Notes: a model not told the origin generated them from the sequence alone. DNA of 64,000 bases from Pseudohongiella nitratireducens (GCF_001642735.1 NZ_LWHM01000032.1:111061-175060), one strand, 5' to 3'; shown: positions 47,953 through 57,552, numbered from the stretch's first letter. Translations and numbers: made by a program.

Positions 47953-49278
47953 TCAGACAAAGTCTTTGAGCTTAATATGACTGTCGATTGAGTCAGCAAG
48001 CGCTTTTGGCACCTCATGCTCAGTGGCTAATTTCCGCCACTGAGAAACCGCATCGATCACACTATCAATCACTGCATCGATTTCTTTGCGCTCTACCCGT
48101 GGAAGCTGAACGTCCGCAAGCGCGTAAAAGTCAGCGCGGGTATGGCCGCTGCGCTTGCCATTTAAAGACATCCAGTGCTGTTCTACCCAGGGGTTTCCGG
48201 GTTTATAACTAAAGGCAACGTCATAGGCCGGGCTCAGTCGCCATTGCTTGTCCTCCAGCATAAAACCAAAGTTCTTGGAGTGATCATCGTGGTTCGTTGC
48301 TACGTGGTTAAATACCATACGTCGGAACAGGTCTATCGCGTCTGTCCGCGGCAACCTGAGCTGGCGGGCAACCTGAAACAGCTCTTCATAAGAAAACGCA
48401 CCAATGTCGTGATAATTGACGTGTTTAATAGCGGTAAGCGTTTGAATGTGTTTTTTCTCATTGCCTGTTCTGTCAAAGCGCTTGGTCAAAAAATGGCGTC
48501 GGTTGCCTTCTTCAAGTAAATGACACGGCATCATATGAATGCCGGCTTGCGTGGCCATGAAGTAATAAACGTACTCCATCGTCCCGTAACCTAGCGGATC
48601 GCCAAAAGTTTGCTGGGAAGGATCACGCTCTTTGACTCCATCAAATTTCAGCAGGTAATGCTCAAACCCGGCAGGCACGGGTCCCTGACCGGAGCGAACC
48701 TGGCTAAAATCCTGGTTAAAAGCCAGAATTGCTTTTGGTCTTGCGCCCCCGGCGCTAGTGCCAACCGCTAATAAATTCTGCATCATTTCTTTATCTGCCG
48801 AATCATCAAAATGCGTGTGCTGACGAAAGCCTTTTCGTGTATCGAGCACTTCCTGCGCTAACGTCATCAAACTCTCAAGTTCGATGTCTTGGTTGCTGGC
48901 AGTGGTTTGCTTCTTCTGCGCAGGGTGATATTCAAGCGCTCCCATTCCCCGTTCGCCGGTATACTGAAGCCGCTCAAGCGGGCTCAGGGGTTCTGTTCGA
49001 CCTGGCTGCTGCGCAACCCATTGGTTCAGAACTGCATTACCAAAATCGTCAGGCAAGGAGTCTGCGAGCATGCCTGGCAGTCCCCTGAACGTGTCCCAGT
49101 TTAAGCCCGGAAAAGAGTAAATCCTTCCCTTCTCGGCAGGCATTGTCAGAGGAGCAAGCGGAATGTTTCTTTCGACAAACTCAGAGAAGTACTCGAACCG
49201 CGCCGCCGTGTCGCCTTTGTTATAACTTAAGGCACCTGCAGGTTCTCCTTTGTAGCGAACTTCAATGGTATTGATCAC
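47953..49278 (-). CDS. hipA: HipA-family serine/threonine kinase toxin
   Basis: Kinase toxin of 441 residues that in E. coli phosphorylates glutamyl-tRNA synthetase and causes growth arrest. The N-terminal HipA domain (IEVRYKGEPAGALSYNKGD) precedes the kinase part. The catalytic loop NHDDHSKNFGFML is at about residues 326-338, followed by the metal-binding SPAYDVAF. The ATP-binding KFDG stretch is also present. It overlaps hipB by 4 bp, the usual antitoxin-first order. Confidence 0.92.
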   Translation of the reverse strand: MINTIEVRYKGEPAGALSYNKGDTAARFEYFSEFVERNIPLAPLTMPAEKGRIYSFPGLNWDTFRGLPGMLADSLPDDFGNAVLNQWVAQQPGRTEPLSPLERLQYTGERGMGALEYHPAQKKQTTASNQDIELESLMTLAQEVLDTRKGFRQHTHFDDSADKEMMQNLLAVGTSAGGARPKAILAFNQDFSQVRSGQGPVPAGFEHYLLKFDGVKERDPSQQTFGDPLGYGTMEYVYYFMATQAGIHMMPCHLLEEGNRRHFLTKRFDRTGNEKKHIQTLTAIKHVNYHDIGAFSYEELFQVARQLRLPRTDAIDLFRRMVFNHVATNHDDHSKNFGFMLEDKQWRLSPAYDVAFSYKPGNPWVEQHWMSLNGKRSGHTRADFYALADVQLPRVERKEIDAVIDSVIDAVSQWRKLATEHEVPKALADSIDSHIKLKDFV

Positions 49279-49595
49279 CAGTCCAGCTCCCCAATGTCGG
49301 CAGGTTGCACGCGCGTTTTACCGCTCGCTCGTTGCTTCTGTTTGGTACTGCTTTTGAGTAGTTGCACAGGCGAAACGCCCTCGTCCGGGAATGCCGCAAG
49401 TAAGTTGTCGATATGCCCCAAAGCCTGAAGGATCGCGGCATAAGTCGGTAACGTGCTTTTACCGCCCTCGGCGGATTTAACCGCATTCAGTGAGACGTTC
49501 GCCAGGGTAGCCAGGTCCTCCTGCGTCAAATCCTGATTCAACCGATATTGCCTGATTCGCTGACCAATGACTGCGGGGACACGATCAGAATTCAT
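49275..49595 (-). CDS. hipB: HipB-type antitoxin
   Basis: Xre helix-turn-helix protein of 106 residues (IRQYRLNQDLTQEDLATLANVSLNAVKSAEGGKSTLP split over residues 13-50). It should bind HipA and repress the operon. It overlaps hipA by 4 bp. The 400 bp upstream contain AT-rich repeats that may be its operators. Confidence 0.9.
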   Translation of the reverse strand: MNSDRVPAVIGQRIRQYRLNQDLTQEDLATLANVSLNAVKSAEGGKSTLPTYAAILQALGHIDNLLAAFPDEGVSPVQLLKSSTKQKQRASGKTRVQPADIGELDW

Positions 49596-49996
49596 ATAAA
49601 GAACCTTAAATAGACTTTTAATGCAGAATTATAGTGTAGCAGACTATTCAAGGAATGTAATAATATTTTATATAAAAATCCTTTAAAGAGCTTTATAGGC
49701 AGTTATTAAGGTTAAAGAACTATATAGAGTCTGTTAAATACGGCATATAGACAGACGTTAATGCGGCGTACCAGAGAGCGAGCGTATCAGCTAAAAATTT
49801 GCCGAGGTTGACGGCGAAAAATGACGCCGAACGATTGTTCGGTCGTCTGTCTCACCTGACCCGACGTCTATGGACTGTAACTGGAAATCCGCAATGCAGG
49901 GACGTATGGTCGGTTTGACCATCCACTTCGCAGTCAGGAAACAATCGAGGACTATGTTTCCTGCGTAGAGAATCCAGTACACGGAAGGAGACAATA
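49596..49996. promoter_or_regulatory. Region between hipB and the TonB receptor gene, with AT-rich direct repeats
   Basis: The part next to hipB is very AT-rich. It holds two similar segments, about 49597-49622 and 49713-49738, both AAAGAAC followed by AAATAGA or TATAGAG and then TTAA. They could be HipB sites. The part next to the TonB gene (about 49800-49990) has no repeat I can name, only a good GAAGGAGAC ribosome site at 49982-49990. Confidence 0.35.
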
Positions 49997-52273
49997 ATGA
50001 ACCTGACAGGCAATCGTGCCACCTCAACTAACTCTGCCTCCGCGGCCAACGGGCCAAATCACCCGCGCGCGCCCCTCAAAAAATCCCTGCTTGCCCTGGC
50101 GGTAGCCTCCGCTGCCGTTAGCGCACAGGCGCAGCAATCGGTCATAGAGGAAGTAACCGTCACAGCGCAGAAACGCGAACAGAACATGCAGGATGTCTCT
50201 GTTGCGGTCAGTGCTTTCTCTGGAGACGCCATTGACCGGATGGGTTTCGAGGAAGGGCTCGATATCACCCAGCAGGTACCCAACATGAGTTTCTTCGCCA
50301 TTTTTGGTGAAGCCTCCAGTCCATCAGTCAGCCTGCGTGGTATCAGTCTGGTGAATTTCTCCGACTCCTGGGAGTCGCCGGTTTCGATCTATGTCGATGA
50401 TGTCTATCGTGGCAACCCGGCTGGCTCGGCCATCCAGTTGTTCGACCTTGAGCGGGTCGAAGTGTTGCGCGGGCCACAGGGCACGATTTACGGACGCAAC
50501 ACCACAGGGGGCCTGGTGCATTATGTGTCACGCAAGCCCACCGAGACCTTCGAGGGCAAATTCAGCGCCAGTGTGGGCAACTACGGTGAGACCATTGCCC
50601 AGGGTGCTGTCAGCGGGCCGCTGGTCGATGGCGTACGTGGCCGCCTGGCTGTGAAGCGCACCAAGAATGATGGCTGGCAGACCAATCCCGTGGATGGTCG
50701 CAAACTGAACGAGACCGACAGTATGGGCTACCGTGGTCAGCTGGAGTTCGATGTCGGCCGCACTGGTATGTTCCTGCTGAATGTTCATGGCAGCGAGGCT
50801 GATCAGGCATCGGTAGGTTTCTCCCATATGGGGTACCTGGACCCTGATGATCTGAGCCAGACCTGCTCGGTGAGCCGAATCCAGAATGGCGAATGCAGCA
50901 GTAACACCTTTGGATTCACCGGCGCAGAGGCGGTGAATGGTCAATATGATCCAGAGCATGTGGCCACTGGCGCCAGTGAAGGCCTGAATACCACGATTGA
51001 TACGTTCGGTGTCTCCGGCCGCTACACGATGGACCTGAGCGACGATATTACGTTTACATCGGTAACTGCCTACGAAGAGCTCGACAAATTCCTGCAGGAC
51101 GATGGCGATGGCACCGAGGTGGTATGGTTTGATGAGCAGTACGCTGTTGATGCCGAACAGTACACCCAGGAACTGCGACTCAACGGCAGCGGCCTGGACA
51201 GTAACTGGGTCACGGGCCTGTACCTGTACAAGGACGATCGCGGACTGATTACCCAGGCGCCGACTACCGCTGACGCGGGTGTTTTCGGTGGCTATTTCCA
51301 CGAAGAATACGTGTCACTGAAAAGTGAGTCCTGGGCCCTGTTCGGTCAGTATGAATATGACCTCACCCCGCAGTTGACGGGTATCTTTGGGGCTCGCTAT
51401 ACCGAAGAGGAGCGAGACTTCTCGCAGCGCTCTCCCGTCAGCTTCTACACACCCCGGGTCGAAGGCACGGGTGATCTGTCCGAAAGCGCATTGACCGGGC
51501 GCATCGGCCTGGACTGGCGCCCACGCGAAGGCACGCTGGTGTATGCCAACATCTCCACCGGCTTCAAGAGTGGTGGCTTCTCTGGCAGCTACAATGCGTC
51601 AGAGGCGGCCCTGGCGCCGGTGACATCAGAAGACGCCATCAACTACGAAGTCGGCCTGAAAACCGCGTGGGCAGATGGACGCTTCCGTCTGAACGCGTCG
51701 GCCTATCGCTACGATATTGAAGACTACCAGGCACAGGTGTTCCTGACTGTGGAAACTGGCAGTGTGATTACCAATGCTGGTGATGTGACTGGTGTGGGCG
51801 CGGAACTGGAATTCACGGCGCGGGTGACTGACAACTTCGAACTTATCGCCGGACTGGGTCTGCTCGATACCGAATTCAGCTCCAGTCAGGTGTTCAACGT
51901 TGCCGGTGATACCTACACCCTGGATGGTAATGAACTGCCCTCAGCACCGTCTACTAACACCAACCTGGTGGCGCGCTACTACATCGGTCTCGGCGATGCC
52001 GGTGAGCTGGCCTTGCAGGCCGACTACACCTGGCAGGGGGATCACTTCCTGCAGATCGAAAATGATCCCTACTCGAAGCAGGACGCGTATGGCCTGGGCA
52101 ATGCCAAGGTCAGCTGGCATTCGATGACTGGCGACTATGTGGTAGAGGCCTTCGTCAGAAACCTTGCCGATAAAGAGTACTACACCTACCAGAATACTCT
52201 GGGCAGTGACTGGGGCTATGGTGTCTGGGGCATGCCACGTACTTACGGTGCCAAGTTCAGCTGGAACATGTAA
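49997..52273 (+). CDS. TonB-dependent outer-membrane receptor
   Basis: Protein of 758 residues. An export signal ends near residue 49 (LALAVASAAVSAQA), and the TonB box-like segment IEEVTVTAQKREQNMQDV follows. The plug domain shows VSLRGISL and VEVLRGPQGTIYGRNTTGG. The rest is a 22-strand barrel ending in the aromatic C-terminus FSWNM. The family imports iron complexes or carbohydrates; the ligand is unknown. It is not linked to a transporter operon, but a terminator-type hairpin follows. Confidence 0.93.
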   Translation: MNLTGNRATSTNSASAANGPNHPRAPLKKSLLALAVASAAVSAQAQQSVIEEVTVTAQKREQNMQDVSVAVSAFSGDAIDRMGFEEGLDITQQVPNMSFFAIFGEASSPSVSLRGISLVNFSDSWESPVSIYVDDVYRGNPAGSAIQLFDLERVEVLRGPQGTIYGRNTTGGLVHYVSRKPTETFEGKFSASVGNYGETIAQGAVSGPLVDGVRGRLAVKRTKNDGWQTNPVDGRKLNETDSMGYRGQLEFDVGRTGMFLLNVHGSEADQASVGFSHMGYLDPDDLSQTCSVSRIQNGECSSNTFGFTGAEAVNGQYDPEHVATGASEGLNTTIDTFGVSGRYTMDLSDDITFTSVTAYEELDKFLQDDGDGTEVVWFDEQYAVDAEQYTQELRLNGSGLDSNWVTGLYLYKDDRGLITQAPTTADAGVFGGYFHEEYVSLKSESWALFGQYEYDLTPQLTGIFGARYTEEERDFSQRSPVSFYTPRVEGTGDLSESALTGRIGLDWRPREGTLVYANISTGFKSGGFSGSYNASEAALAPVTSEDAINYEVGLKTAWADGRFRLNASAYRYDIEDYQAQVFLTVETGSVITNAGDVTGVGAELEFTARVTDNFELIAGLGLLDTEFSSSQVFNVAGDTYTLDGNELPSAPSTNTNLVARYYIGLGDAGELALQADYTWQGDHFLQIENDPYSKQDAYGLGNAKVSWHSMTGDYVVEAFVRNLADKEYYTYQNTLGSDWGYGVWGMPRTYGAKFSWNM

Positions 52274-52290
52274 CTGTCTGACCGTCGTGA

Positions 52291-52316
52291 CACAGGCCCC
52301 TCGGGAGGGGCCTGTG
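52291..52316 (+). terminator. Hairpin after the TonB receptor gene
   Basis: CACAGGCCCCTC pairs perfectly with GAGGGGCCTGTG around GG. No run of T follows directly, so it is a strong hairpin but an unusual intrinsic terminator. Confidence 0.6.
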
Positions 52317-52337
52317 CAAATGAACCTTTATATGCTT

Positions 52338-52356
52338 TACTTTTTAACGCAAAGTA
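52338..52356. promoter_or_regulatory. Operator-like palindrome, copy 1
   Basis: TACTTTTTAACGCAAAGTA has arms TACTTT and AAAGTA. It shares the ACTTTNTAACGCAAAGT core with the second copy at 53386-53404. It lies 41 bp before the membrane-protein gene and fits a site for the winged-helix regulator encoded in the same operon. Confidence 0.6.
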
Positions 52357-52396
52357 CTTGACGGGAATGTTCGTTTGTCAGATGCTATGCATCATG

Positions 52397-52996
52397 ATGA
52401 ACCAATCCAAGTCAGCCTCGACACCTGCCTTCTTGCATGAGCATGCAGAAGATAACCTGCGTTTTATCCGCACAACCATGGAAAGTGCGACTACCTATAC
52501 AGGTGTCTCCGGGCTTGGCTATGTTATTGCGGGCTCGACGGCATTTTTGGCCTCATGGTTAGCCTCGAAGCAAGCGAATGAAGCGAGTTGGCTGGCGATC
52601 TGGATGCTTGAACTGGTGGTGGCGGGCGTCATTGCCTTTGGTCTTAGTGCTTTCAAAGGCGTTAAGCAAGGCACCTCTTTTCTATCGCCAAGTGGCCGCA
52701 AACTCTTGTTCGTGTTCATCCCGACAATGCTGGCAGGCGGGCTGATAACCGTGTCATTTCTGCTCCAGGGTCATGTTTCATTACTGCCCGGGATCTGGCT
52801 TAGCATTTATGGCGCAGCTGTCATGACCGCAGGCTTGCGCTCAGTTGCCATTCTGCCGGTGATGGGAGCACTGTTCCTGCTGCTAGGGGCGATCACATTA
52901 TTAACACCAGTGTCGGGTGATCTCATGCTGGCTCTTGGCATGGGCGCACTACACCTGGTTTTTGGCATTATTATTTGGAGGTACCATGGCGGCTAA
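52397..52996 (+). CDS. Small multi-pass membrane protein
   Basis: Protein of 199 residues starting at 52397 (MNQSKSAST; an ATG directly before it is equally possible). About six hydrophobic segments follow a soluble N-terminus that reads ASTPAFLHEHAEDNLRFIR. The stretch DNLRFIRTTMESATTYTGVSG resembles small membrane proteins found beside winged-helix regulators. No function is known. It overlaps the regulator gene by 11 bp. Confidence 0.75.
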   Translation: MNQSKSASTPAFLHEHAEDNLRFIRTTMESATTYTGVSGLGYVIAGSTAFLASWLASKQANEASWLAIWMLELVVAGVIAFGLSAFKGVKQGTSFLSPSGRKLLFVFIPTMLAGGLITVSFLLQGHVSLLPGIWLSIYGAAVMTAGLRSVAILPVMGALFLLLGAITLLTPVSGDLMLALGMGALHLVFGIIIWRYHGG

Positions 52997-53369
52997 TGCG
53001 GCATCGTCCAAGGCTTCTGCGGACACTTCCTCGGTGAACACCAAGCGCGCAAAAGCGTCCAAGCAAGTAGATTCAGCCACCGACCTGGATAAACTGATTC
53101 ACGAGCGGACCCGTCTTGCTTTGGTTAGCACCCTGGCAGCGCACCCCAGGTTAACGTTCAATGACCTGAAGTCCCTGTTATCGATCTCTGACGGAAATCT
53201 CAGTGCTCATGCCCGGAAGCTCGAAGATGCCGGATATATAGTTTGCAGTAAAAGTTTTGAGGGCCGCCTGCCGCGTACGGATTATAGCCTGACAGAGGCA
53301 GGCCGCGCCGCGTTAGACAAATATATCAAACACATGGAAGCGCTTATAGCAGCCATGAAAGCGCCTTGA
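52986..53369 (+). CDS. Winged-helix transcriptional regulator (HTH_27-like)
   Basis: Protein of 127 residues starting at 52986, with GGAGG just upstream. The N-terminal ~35 residues are low-complexity (SSKASADTSSVNTKRAKASK). A winged helix follows (RLALVSTLAAHPRLTFNDLK, then SDGNLSAHARKLEDAGYI and a wing ending LTEAGRAAL). This is the MarR-like group of single-domain regulators that often control neighbouring membrane proteins. Two shared palindromes flank the gene, so autoregulation is likely. Confidence 0.82.
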   Translation: MAANAASSKASADTSSVNTKRAKASKQVDSATDLDKLIHERTRLALVSTLAAHPRLTFNDLKSLLSISDGNLSAHARKLEDAGYIVCSKSFEGRLPRTDYSLTEAGRAALDKYIKHMEALIAAMKAP

Positions 53370-53385
53370 TATTTTTTTGCACATT

Positions 53386-53404
53386 CACTTTGTAACGCAA
53401 AGTG
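53386..53404. promoter_or_regulatory. Operator-like palindrome, copy 2
   Basis: CACTTTGTAACGCAAAGTG has perfect 7-bp arms around TAACG. It is the second copy of the motif at 52338-52356 and lies 23 bp before the DUF4173 gene. The pair suggests that both transcription units answer to the same regulator. Confidence 0.65.
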
Positions 53405-53426
53405 CTTTTCTGTAAAAGGACCCATT

Positions 53427-54941
53427 ATGCACCTGAAAACAAACATGATGTTAACGATCGTTGCAGTTGCCCTCATTCTGGGGAGTGTGGGAGATTTTCT
53501 TTTCTCCCCTGAAGGCCCGTGGAATGTATCGGGAAGTATCTGGGTTGCACTGCTGAGCTTGTTTGCTCTCTTCATCAATCGCCACGGTGGGCGTGTCTGG
53601 CTAAGAAAACTTCTCACTTGGTCAGGTATCGCCTTCGCGGTTTCTTTGCTGCTTACTATTCGTGATGCAGAAGCACTGATCCCTCTTGTCCTGCTGGTGC
53701 AGGTAGCCTGCGCTAGCGCCGTTCTTATGCAGGCCAACAAAAAAACATTAATTGCTGCCCGGGTAGAAGAATTTCTAATCGCCTTGTTTGCCTTGCCTGT
53801 GCAAATGGTGACGCGATTTTTCAGGCTGATTGGGGATTTGCCATTTTTTGAAATGGCTCATAGTCCCCGGCTGAAGGGGGTATTAAGAGGCTTGCTCATT
53901 GTGGCGCCATTGTTGGTTGTGTTTACGTTGCTGTTTTCATCTGCCGATGCAAACTTTGAGCGCTATACCCTGGCGTTAGGTGATCTGATATCAGTCGAGC
54001 TCCCGCAACATGTACTGAGTATCGTATTGATGAGTGTTTTCTCCGCCGGATTACTGCTGTGCACCATGCCCGAGCTGTCAAATCAATCCGGGCTGCAATC
54101 ACGGCCTCTGAAAAATAGAATGAATTTTCTTAGGTCGCTGGGTGATGAAGAGATTGCCGTCATCATGGGGTCACTTGTTATATTATTTTTGGTTTTTGTC
54201 TTGTTGCAATTTGGCTATCTGTTTGGCGGTCGAGAGACGATTGAACAAGTCGATGGTCTGACTCTGGCGACTTATGCCAGGCGAGGATTTTTTGAACTCA
54301 TTGCGGTGTCACTTCTCACCCTGGTAGTGCTGCTGTGGATGTCCTCGACGCAGTGCAATCAACGGATATTTCGTCCGATGGCGGTCGTACTGGTTGTTTG
54401 TGTCCTATTCATTATGGCTTCGGCAGCGCAACGTTTGTACCTGTACAGCGAAACATTTGGATTGACATTAAGCAGAGTATTGGCCGCAGCCATTATGCTA
54501 TGGCTGGCAGGTAATCTAGTCTCTTTTATCGCGACGCTCTTGCGATCAGGGGGAATCGGGTTTGCTTTTGGTATGTTCGCCTCTGGCATCGCCACCGTGA
54601 TCCTGTTGGGGCTGGCAAACCCGGCGGCAATAGTGACGCGTGTTAACTTGAGTAAAGCCATCACAAGTAGCCAGGAACAATCCATCGACATCAGGTATTT
54701 AACAAGGCTTGGCGCCGATGCGGTCCCTCCTCTACTTGAGCGAATTCATCACTTACCTTCATATCAGCAATTCATCGTGGCGTATGAGTTAATCACCCGT
54801 TACGGTGGTGAGAGAATAGAAGATGAAAAAAATGACTGGCGCACATGGAATGCCAGTCGAAGCAAGGCTAAAGCGCTTGTGGCCGAGCATTATAATGAGC
54901 TGGTACGTTTGGCAGAACAGATACGTTTTGTCCCCAAATAG
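53427..54941 (+). CDS. DUF4173-like polytopic membrane protein
   Basis: Protein of 504 residues with about ten to twelve hydrophobic segments and a soluble C-terminal tail (about 400-504). The family motif LLFSSADANFERY is near residue 168, and YARRGFFELI near residue 290. DUF4173/DUF4153 proteins are of unknown function and are often linked to small regulators. It is separated from the regulator gene by the second palindrome. Confidence 0.82.
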   Translation: MHLKTNMMLTIVAVALILGSVGDFLFSPEGPWNVSGSIWVALLSLFALFINRHGGRVWLRKLLTWSGIAFAVSLLLTIRDAEALIPLVLLVQVACASAVLMQANKKTLIAARVEEFLIALFALPVQMVTRFFRLIGDLPFFEMAHSPRLKGVLRGLLIVAPLLVVFTLLFSSADANFERYTLALGDLISVELPQHVLSIVLMSVFSAGLLLCTMPELSNQSGLQSRPLKNRMNFLRSLGDEEIAVIMGSLVILFLVFVLLQFGYLFGGRETIEQVDGLTLATYARRGFFELIAVSLLTLVVLLWMSSTQCNQRIFRPMAVVLVVCVLFIMASAAQRLYLYSETFGLTLSRVLAAAIMLWLAGNLVSFIATLLRSGGIGFAFGMFASGIATVILLGLANPAAIVTRVNLSKAITSSQEQSIDIRYLTRLGADAVPPLLERIHHLPSYQQFIVAYELITRYGGERIEDEKNDWRTWNASRSKAKALVAEHYNELVRLAEQIRFVPK

Positions 54942-55075
54942 GCCGAAATAGCTAATTCGGGGTGAAATGGTTTCTTACCCACTTGCATCGCAGCTATGGC
55001 TATATTGACGCTGGCGAGGCATTGACTAAACGTGTACGTGGCAGGTTTTGTCGTTATCTATCCAACCGATAACAC

Positions 55076-55095
55076 AGTTCAGCTGGAACATGTAA
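55076..55095 (+). other. 20-bp fragment identical to the 3' end of the TonB receptor gene
   Basis: AGTTCAGCTGGAACATGTAA occurs here and at the end of the TonB receptor gene (52254-52273). In the receptor it encodes the terminal FSWNM and stop. Here no open frame leads to it. It may be the last trace of a second receptor gene. The rest of 54942-55168 has only the hairpin described next. Confidence 0.55.
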
Positions 55096-55131
55096 GCGTT
55101 ATCTGTAACCGTGATATTAGGTAAGAGAGTG

Positions 55132-55158
55132 GCCCCGACGACATCGGTTCGTCGGGGC
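55132..55158. terminator. Hairpin between convergent transcripts
   Basis: GCCCCGACG pairs with CGTCGGGGC around a 9-base loop. There is only a weak T-run on either side. It lies 10 bp from the stop of the minus-strand gene at 55169. Confidence 0.6.
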
Positions 55159-55168
55159 TTGCTCACAC

Positions 55169-55972
55169 TTACGGAATAAATATCTCACGGTTATACCAAG
55201 GGGTCGACGTGACCCCGGTAAGCACTTCGGTGCCATCGAAAATGGCAGAGAACAGCGGCCCTTCGGCAGTGAACGATACGGATTCGATGCGGCTGTCGGG
55301 GCTACCGGGAATGCCCAGGCGATCGGATGCCTGGTCTATGTGGTAGGTGCGTGTGAAGTCGGGTCGCAGCCCGGAGCGGATGACGATGGAAGTTTGTCTG
55401 CGTACCGGAGGCGCTGAGCGATAGCGCAGATTCAGCAGCACTCTGTCTCCGCTTTCAGCAGCAAACTCCCAGGTCTCGGCGCTGCTTGCACTCTCTTCAC
55501 CCAACCCTGAATGGGAACGCTCTGTTCGGGCAATCAATGCGGGCTGATATACCTCGTATGCGCCAGTACCTTCAGGCGAAATGCCGTTGATAATCATCAC
55601 ACCAGACAGTCCGCTCTCTTCGTTGCTCGCTTGTGTGGATATCACCATATAACGACTGGCGCCCGTGCGAACTTGTTCGCCTTGTGCGTCGAGAATCAGA
55701 TAGCGGTCCATGAATGTCAGCGAAATATTCACCTTGCCCGGCGCATCGGCAATGGGCCTGACGCTCCAACCTGGCGGTAGCAAAGGAAGGATGGCCGCTT
55801 CACTGACACGAAAGCTCAACGAGGTCCGCACCTCAGCGCTCCACTCTTCATAGTCCTGTGCCGTTGCGGGGGAGGAGCCGATAAGTAGCGCACACGCCAA
55901 TATCATCAAGTGTAGTGACTTGGCTCTGACATCACGAGCAATCGCGAAGGTCTTTGACTGTAATCGGTTCAT
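55169..55972 (-). CDS. Exported protein of unknown function
   Basis: Protein of 267 residues from the ATG at 55972 (MNRLQSKTF), with a signal sequence at about 20-38 (LMILACALLIGSSPATAQ). The mature part looks mainly beta, with DRYLILDAQGEQ and RYMVISTQASNEESG. I do not recognise the family. It lies 77 bp downstream of another exported-protein gene on the same strand, so they probably form a unit. An upstream in-frame ATG at 56032 is possible but gives no signal-peptide start. Confidence 0.72.
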   Translation of the reverse strand: MNRLQSKTFAIARDVRAKSLHLMILACALLIGSSPATAQDYEEWSAEVRTSLSFRVSEAAILPLLPPGWSVRPIADAPGKVNISLTFMDRYLILDAQGEQVRTGASRYMVISTQASNEESGLSGVMIINGISPEGTGAYEVYQPALIARTERSHSGLGEESASSAETWEFAAESGDRVLLNLRYRSAPPVRRQTSIVIRSGLRPDFTRTYHIDQASDRLGIPGSPDSRIESVSFTAEGPLFSAIFDGTEVLTGVTSTPWYNREIFIP

Positions 55973-56049
55973 TTTAGATATCCAGGGTTCAGATGAGTGA
56001 GTAGATGGCAGATCGCACCCAAATGGATACATTAATACCGTACCGCCCG

Positions 56050-57552
56050 CTATTCAAAACTGATCAGTTCGAAAGCGGGTGGCTCCGTCTGCGGCATCAG
56101 GCGAAATATTGCGCTGGCAGTCGATTCAGTACCGTCAGCCTGCATCAATACGAGGTCAGGTAATGTCAGCAGCCCGCTGCTTTCGTCGAAGAATGATGGG
56201 GCACTCATCACCTGCGTACCGTCAATTGCTGGGAGTTCGGTCAGGCTGGTCGCCCGGAACATGCCCAGCCGACTGTCTACATTGACGAGTACGGCGCGAT
56301 AGTGACTGTCACCGATCTTCAATGCCGGGACGACCAGTTTGTCGTCCAGATAGCTGGCCCTGTCTTCGGCCCGTTGCAGCTCTGGCGCGCCGCGTACCAA
56401 CCAGAAGCCGGGCATCTCCATCGCGCCGCCTTCGTTATCAACCACAGGATATCTGCCTTTTGAAAAACCGGTGCTTTGTTTGAATGTGCCGGTCTGCGGC
56501 GGCCCTTCATATCCGTAGACTCTGGCTGAGCCAACCGCTGGCAAGTTGGTGTCCCAGGTGTAAGGCTCATCGGCCGTGACACCCCGCATGGCCAGTATTG
56601 TATCTGTAATGCCGGGAGACAGTAACCGCACAAACTCGGCAAGCGGCGCGCCAAACTCATGATCCGCAGCAGGTCCGCGAACGCTCAGCGCTTGAGCCGC
56701 CTGTCCCTGTGCGTGCAGGTAGTTCAGCAACAATTGTTCGACCTGGGATGCTCGTGCCAGCTGGAATCCCTGCAGATAATCCTCGGTTGCCAGCGCATGC
56801 AATGCGTCTTCCAGGCGCAGGCCGGCGCTCACATGCAGGCGTATCCAGTCATAGCCGGTATTGGGATCGCGCACAAGCAGTTGATCCTCAGGTTCGCGCA
56901 GATCCGCCAGGACCAGCGGCTGGCGTTCCGGCACCGGGAAGAGCGCCGCATTGGGCGCAGGAAGATCTGATGGGTTATTGACGGCAACGGAAACACTATC
57001 CAAAGCTCTGTTTGGCGTAGGCAGCTTGACTCCCTTATCCGTTGGCATCACGGAGAGCACAGGCTCTATCGTCACACTGGGCATGTGCTTCAGCGTTGCA
57101 TCGGCGTAGTACATCTGGCCAACCGTGATGTAGCGCGACTGCCCGGGCGCAATCGTTTGCGTGCCGCAGGCAATGTGGCAGCGCTGCAGGGCATAGACAT
57201 CAGTGTCGTTCTGCCGCTCGCCTATACTCACTCGTACACTCTGGTCATTGCCATTGTGCACATGGGCATGAAGAACAAAGGTCTGTCCCGCCTCAATGGT
57301 CTCGGGGTAAATCAGTTGCACCGACATTCCCTGTAACCAATGTTCAATCTGCTCAGGGGGAACAGTATCAGATTCGAACTGCGCCAATGCCTGCATGGGG
57401 AGGATAGAGAGTGTGGACAGAAAAGAGAAGCTGAGCACACAGGCCAGCAAGGATTTGATGCTGCGTTTTAGTCCGGCGCTTGTCTGGACGTATTTGGCAG
57501 CCGTGTGACGTGTTGAAATCTGTACTTGTGTTGTTGTCACGCGATCCGTCAT
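56050..57552 (-). CDS. Exported protein of unknown function with an N-terminal beta-sandwich-like part
   Basis: Protein of 500 residues starting at 57552, with AAGGAG 8 bp upstream. A hydrophobic segment at about 32-57 (LACVLSFSFLSTLSILPMQALA) is the likely signal peptide, preceded by an unusually long basic N-terminus. The first mature part (GMSVQLIYPETIEAGQTFVLHAHVHN) looks like an immunoglobulin-type fold. Two cysteines close together (RCHIACG) may form a disulfide. No family is recognised. Confidence 0.72.
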   Translation of the reverse strand: MTDRVTTTQVQISTRHTAAKYVQTSAGLKRSIKSLLACVLSFSFLSTLSILPMQALAQFESDTVPPEQIEHWLQGMSVQLIYPETIEAGQTFVLHAHVHNGNDQSVRVSIGERQNDTDVYALQRCHIACGTQTIAPGQSRYITVGQMYYADATLKHMPSVTIEPVLSVMPTDKGVKLPTPNRALDSVSVAVNNPSDLPAPNAALFPVPERQPLVLADLREPEDQLLVRDPNTGYDWIRLHVSAGLRLEDALHALATEDYLQGFQLARASQVEQLLLNYLHAQGQAAQALSVRGPAADHEFGAPLAEFVRLLSPGITDTILAMRGVTADEPYTWDTNLPAVGSARVYGYEGPPQTGTFKQSTGFSKGRYPVVDNEGGAMEMPGFWLVRGAPELQRAEDRASYLDDKLVVPALKIGDSHYRAVLVNVDSRLGMFRATSLTELPAIDGTQVMSAPSFFDESSGLLTLPDLVLMQADGTESTASAIFRLMPQTEPPAFELISFE

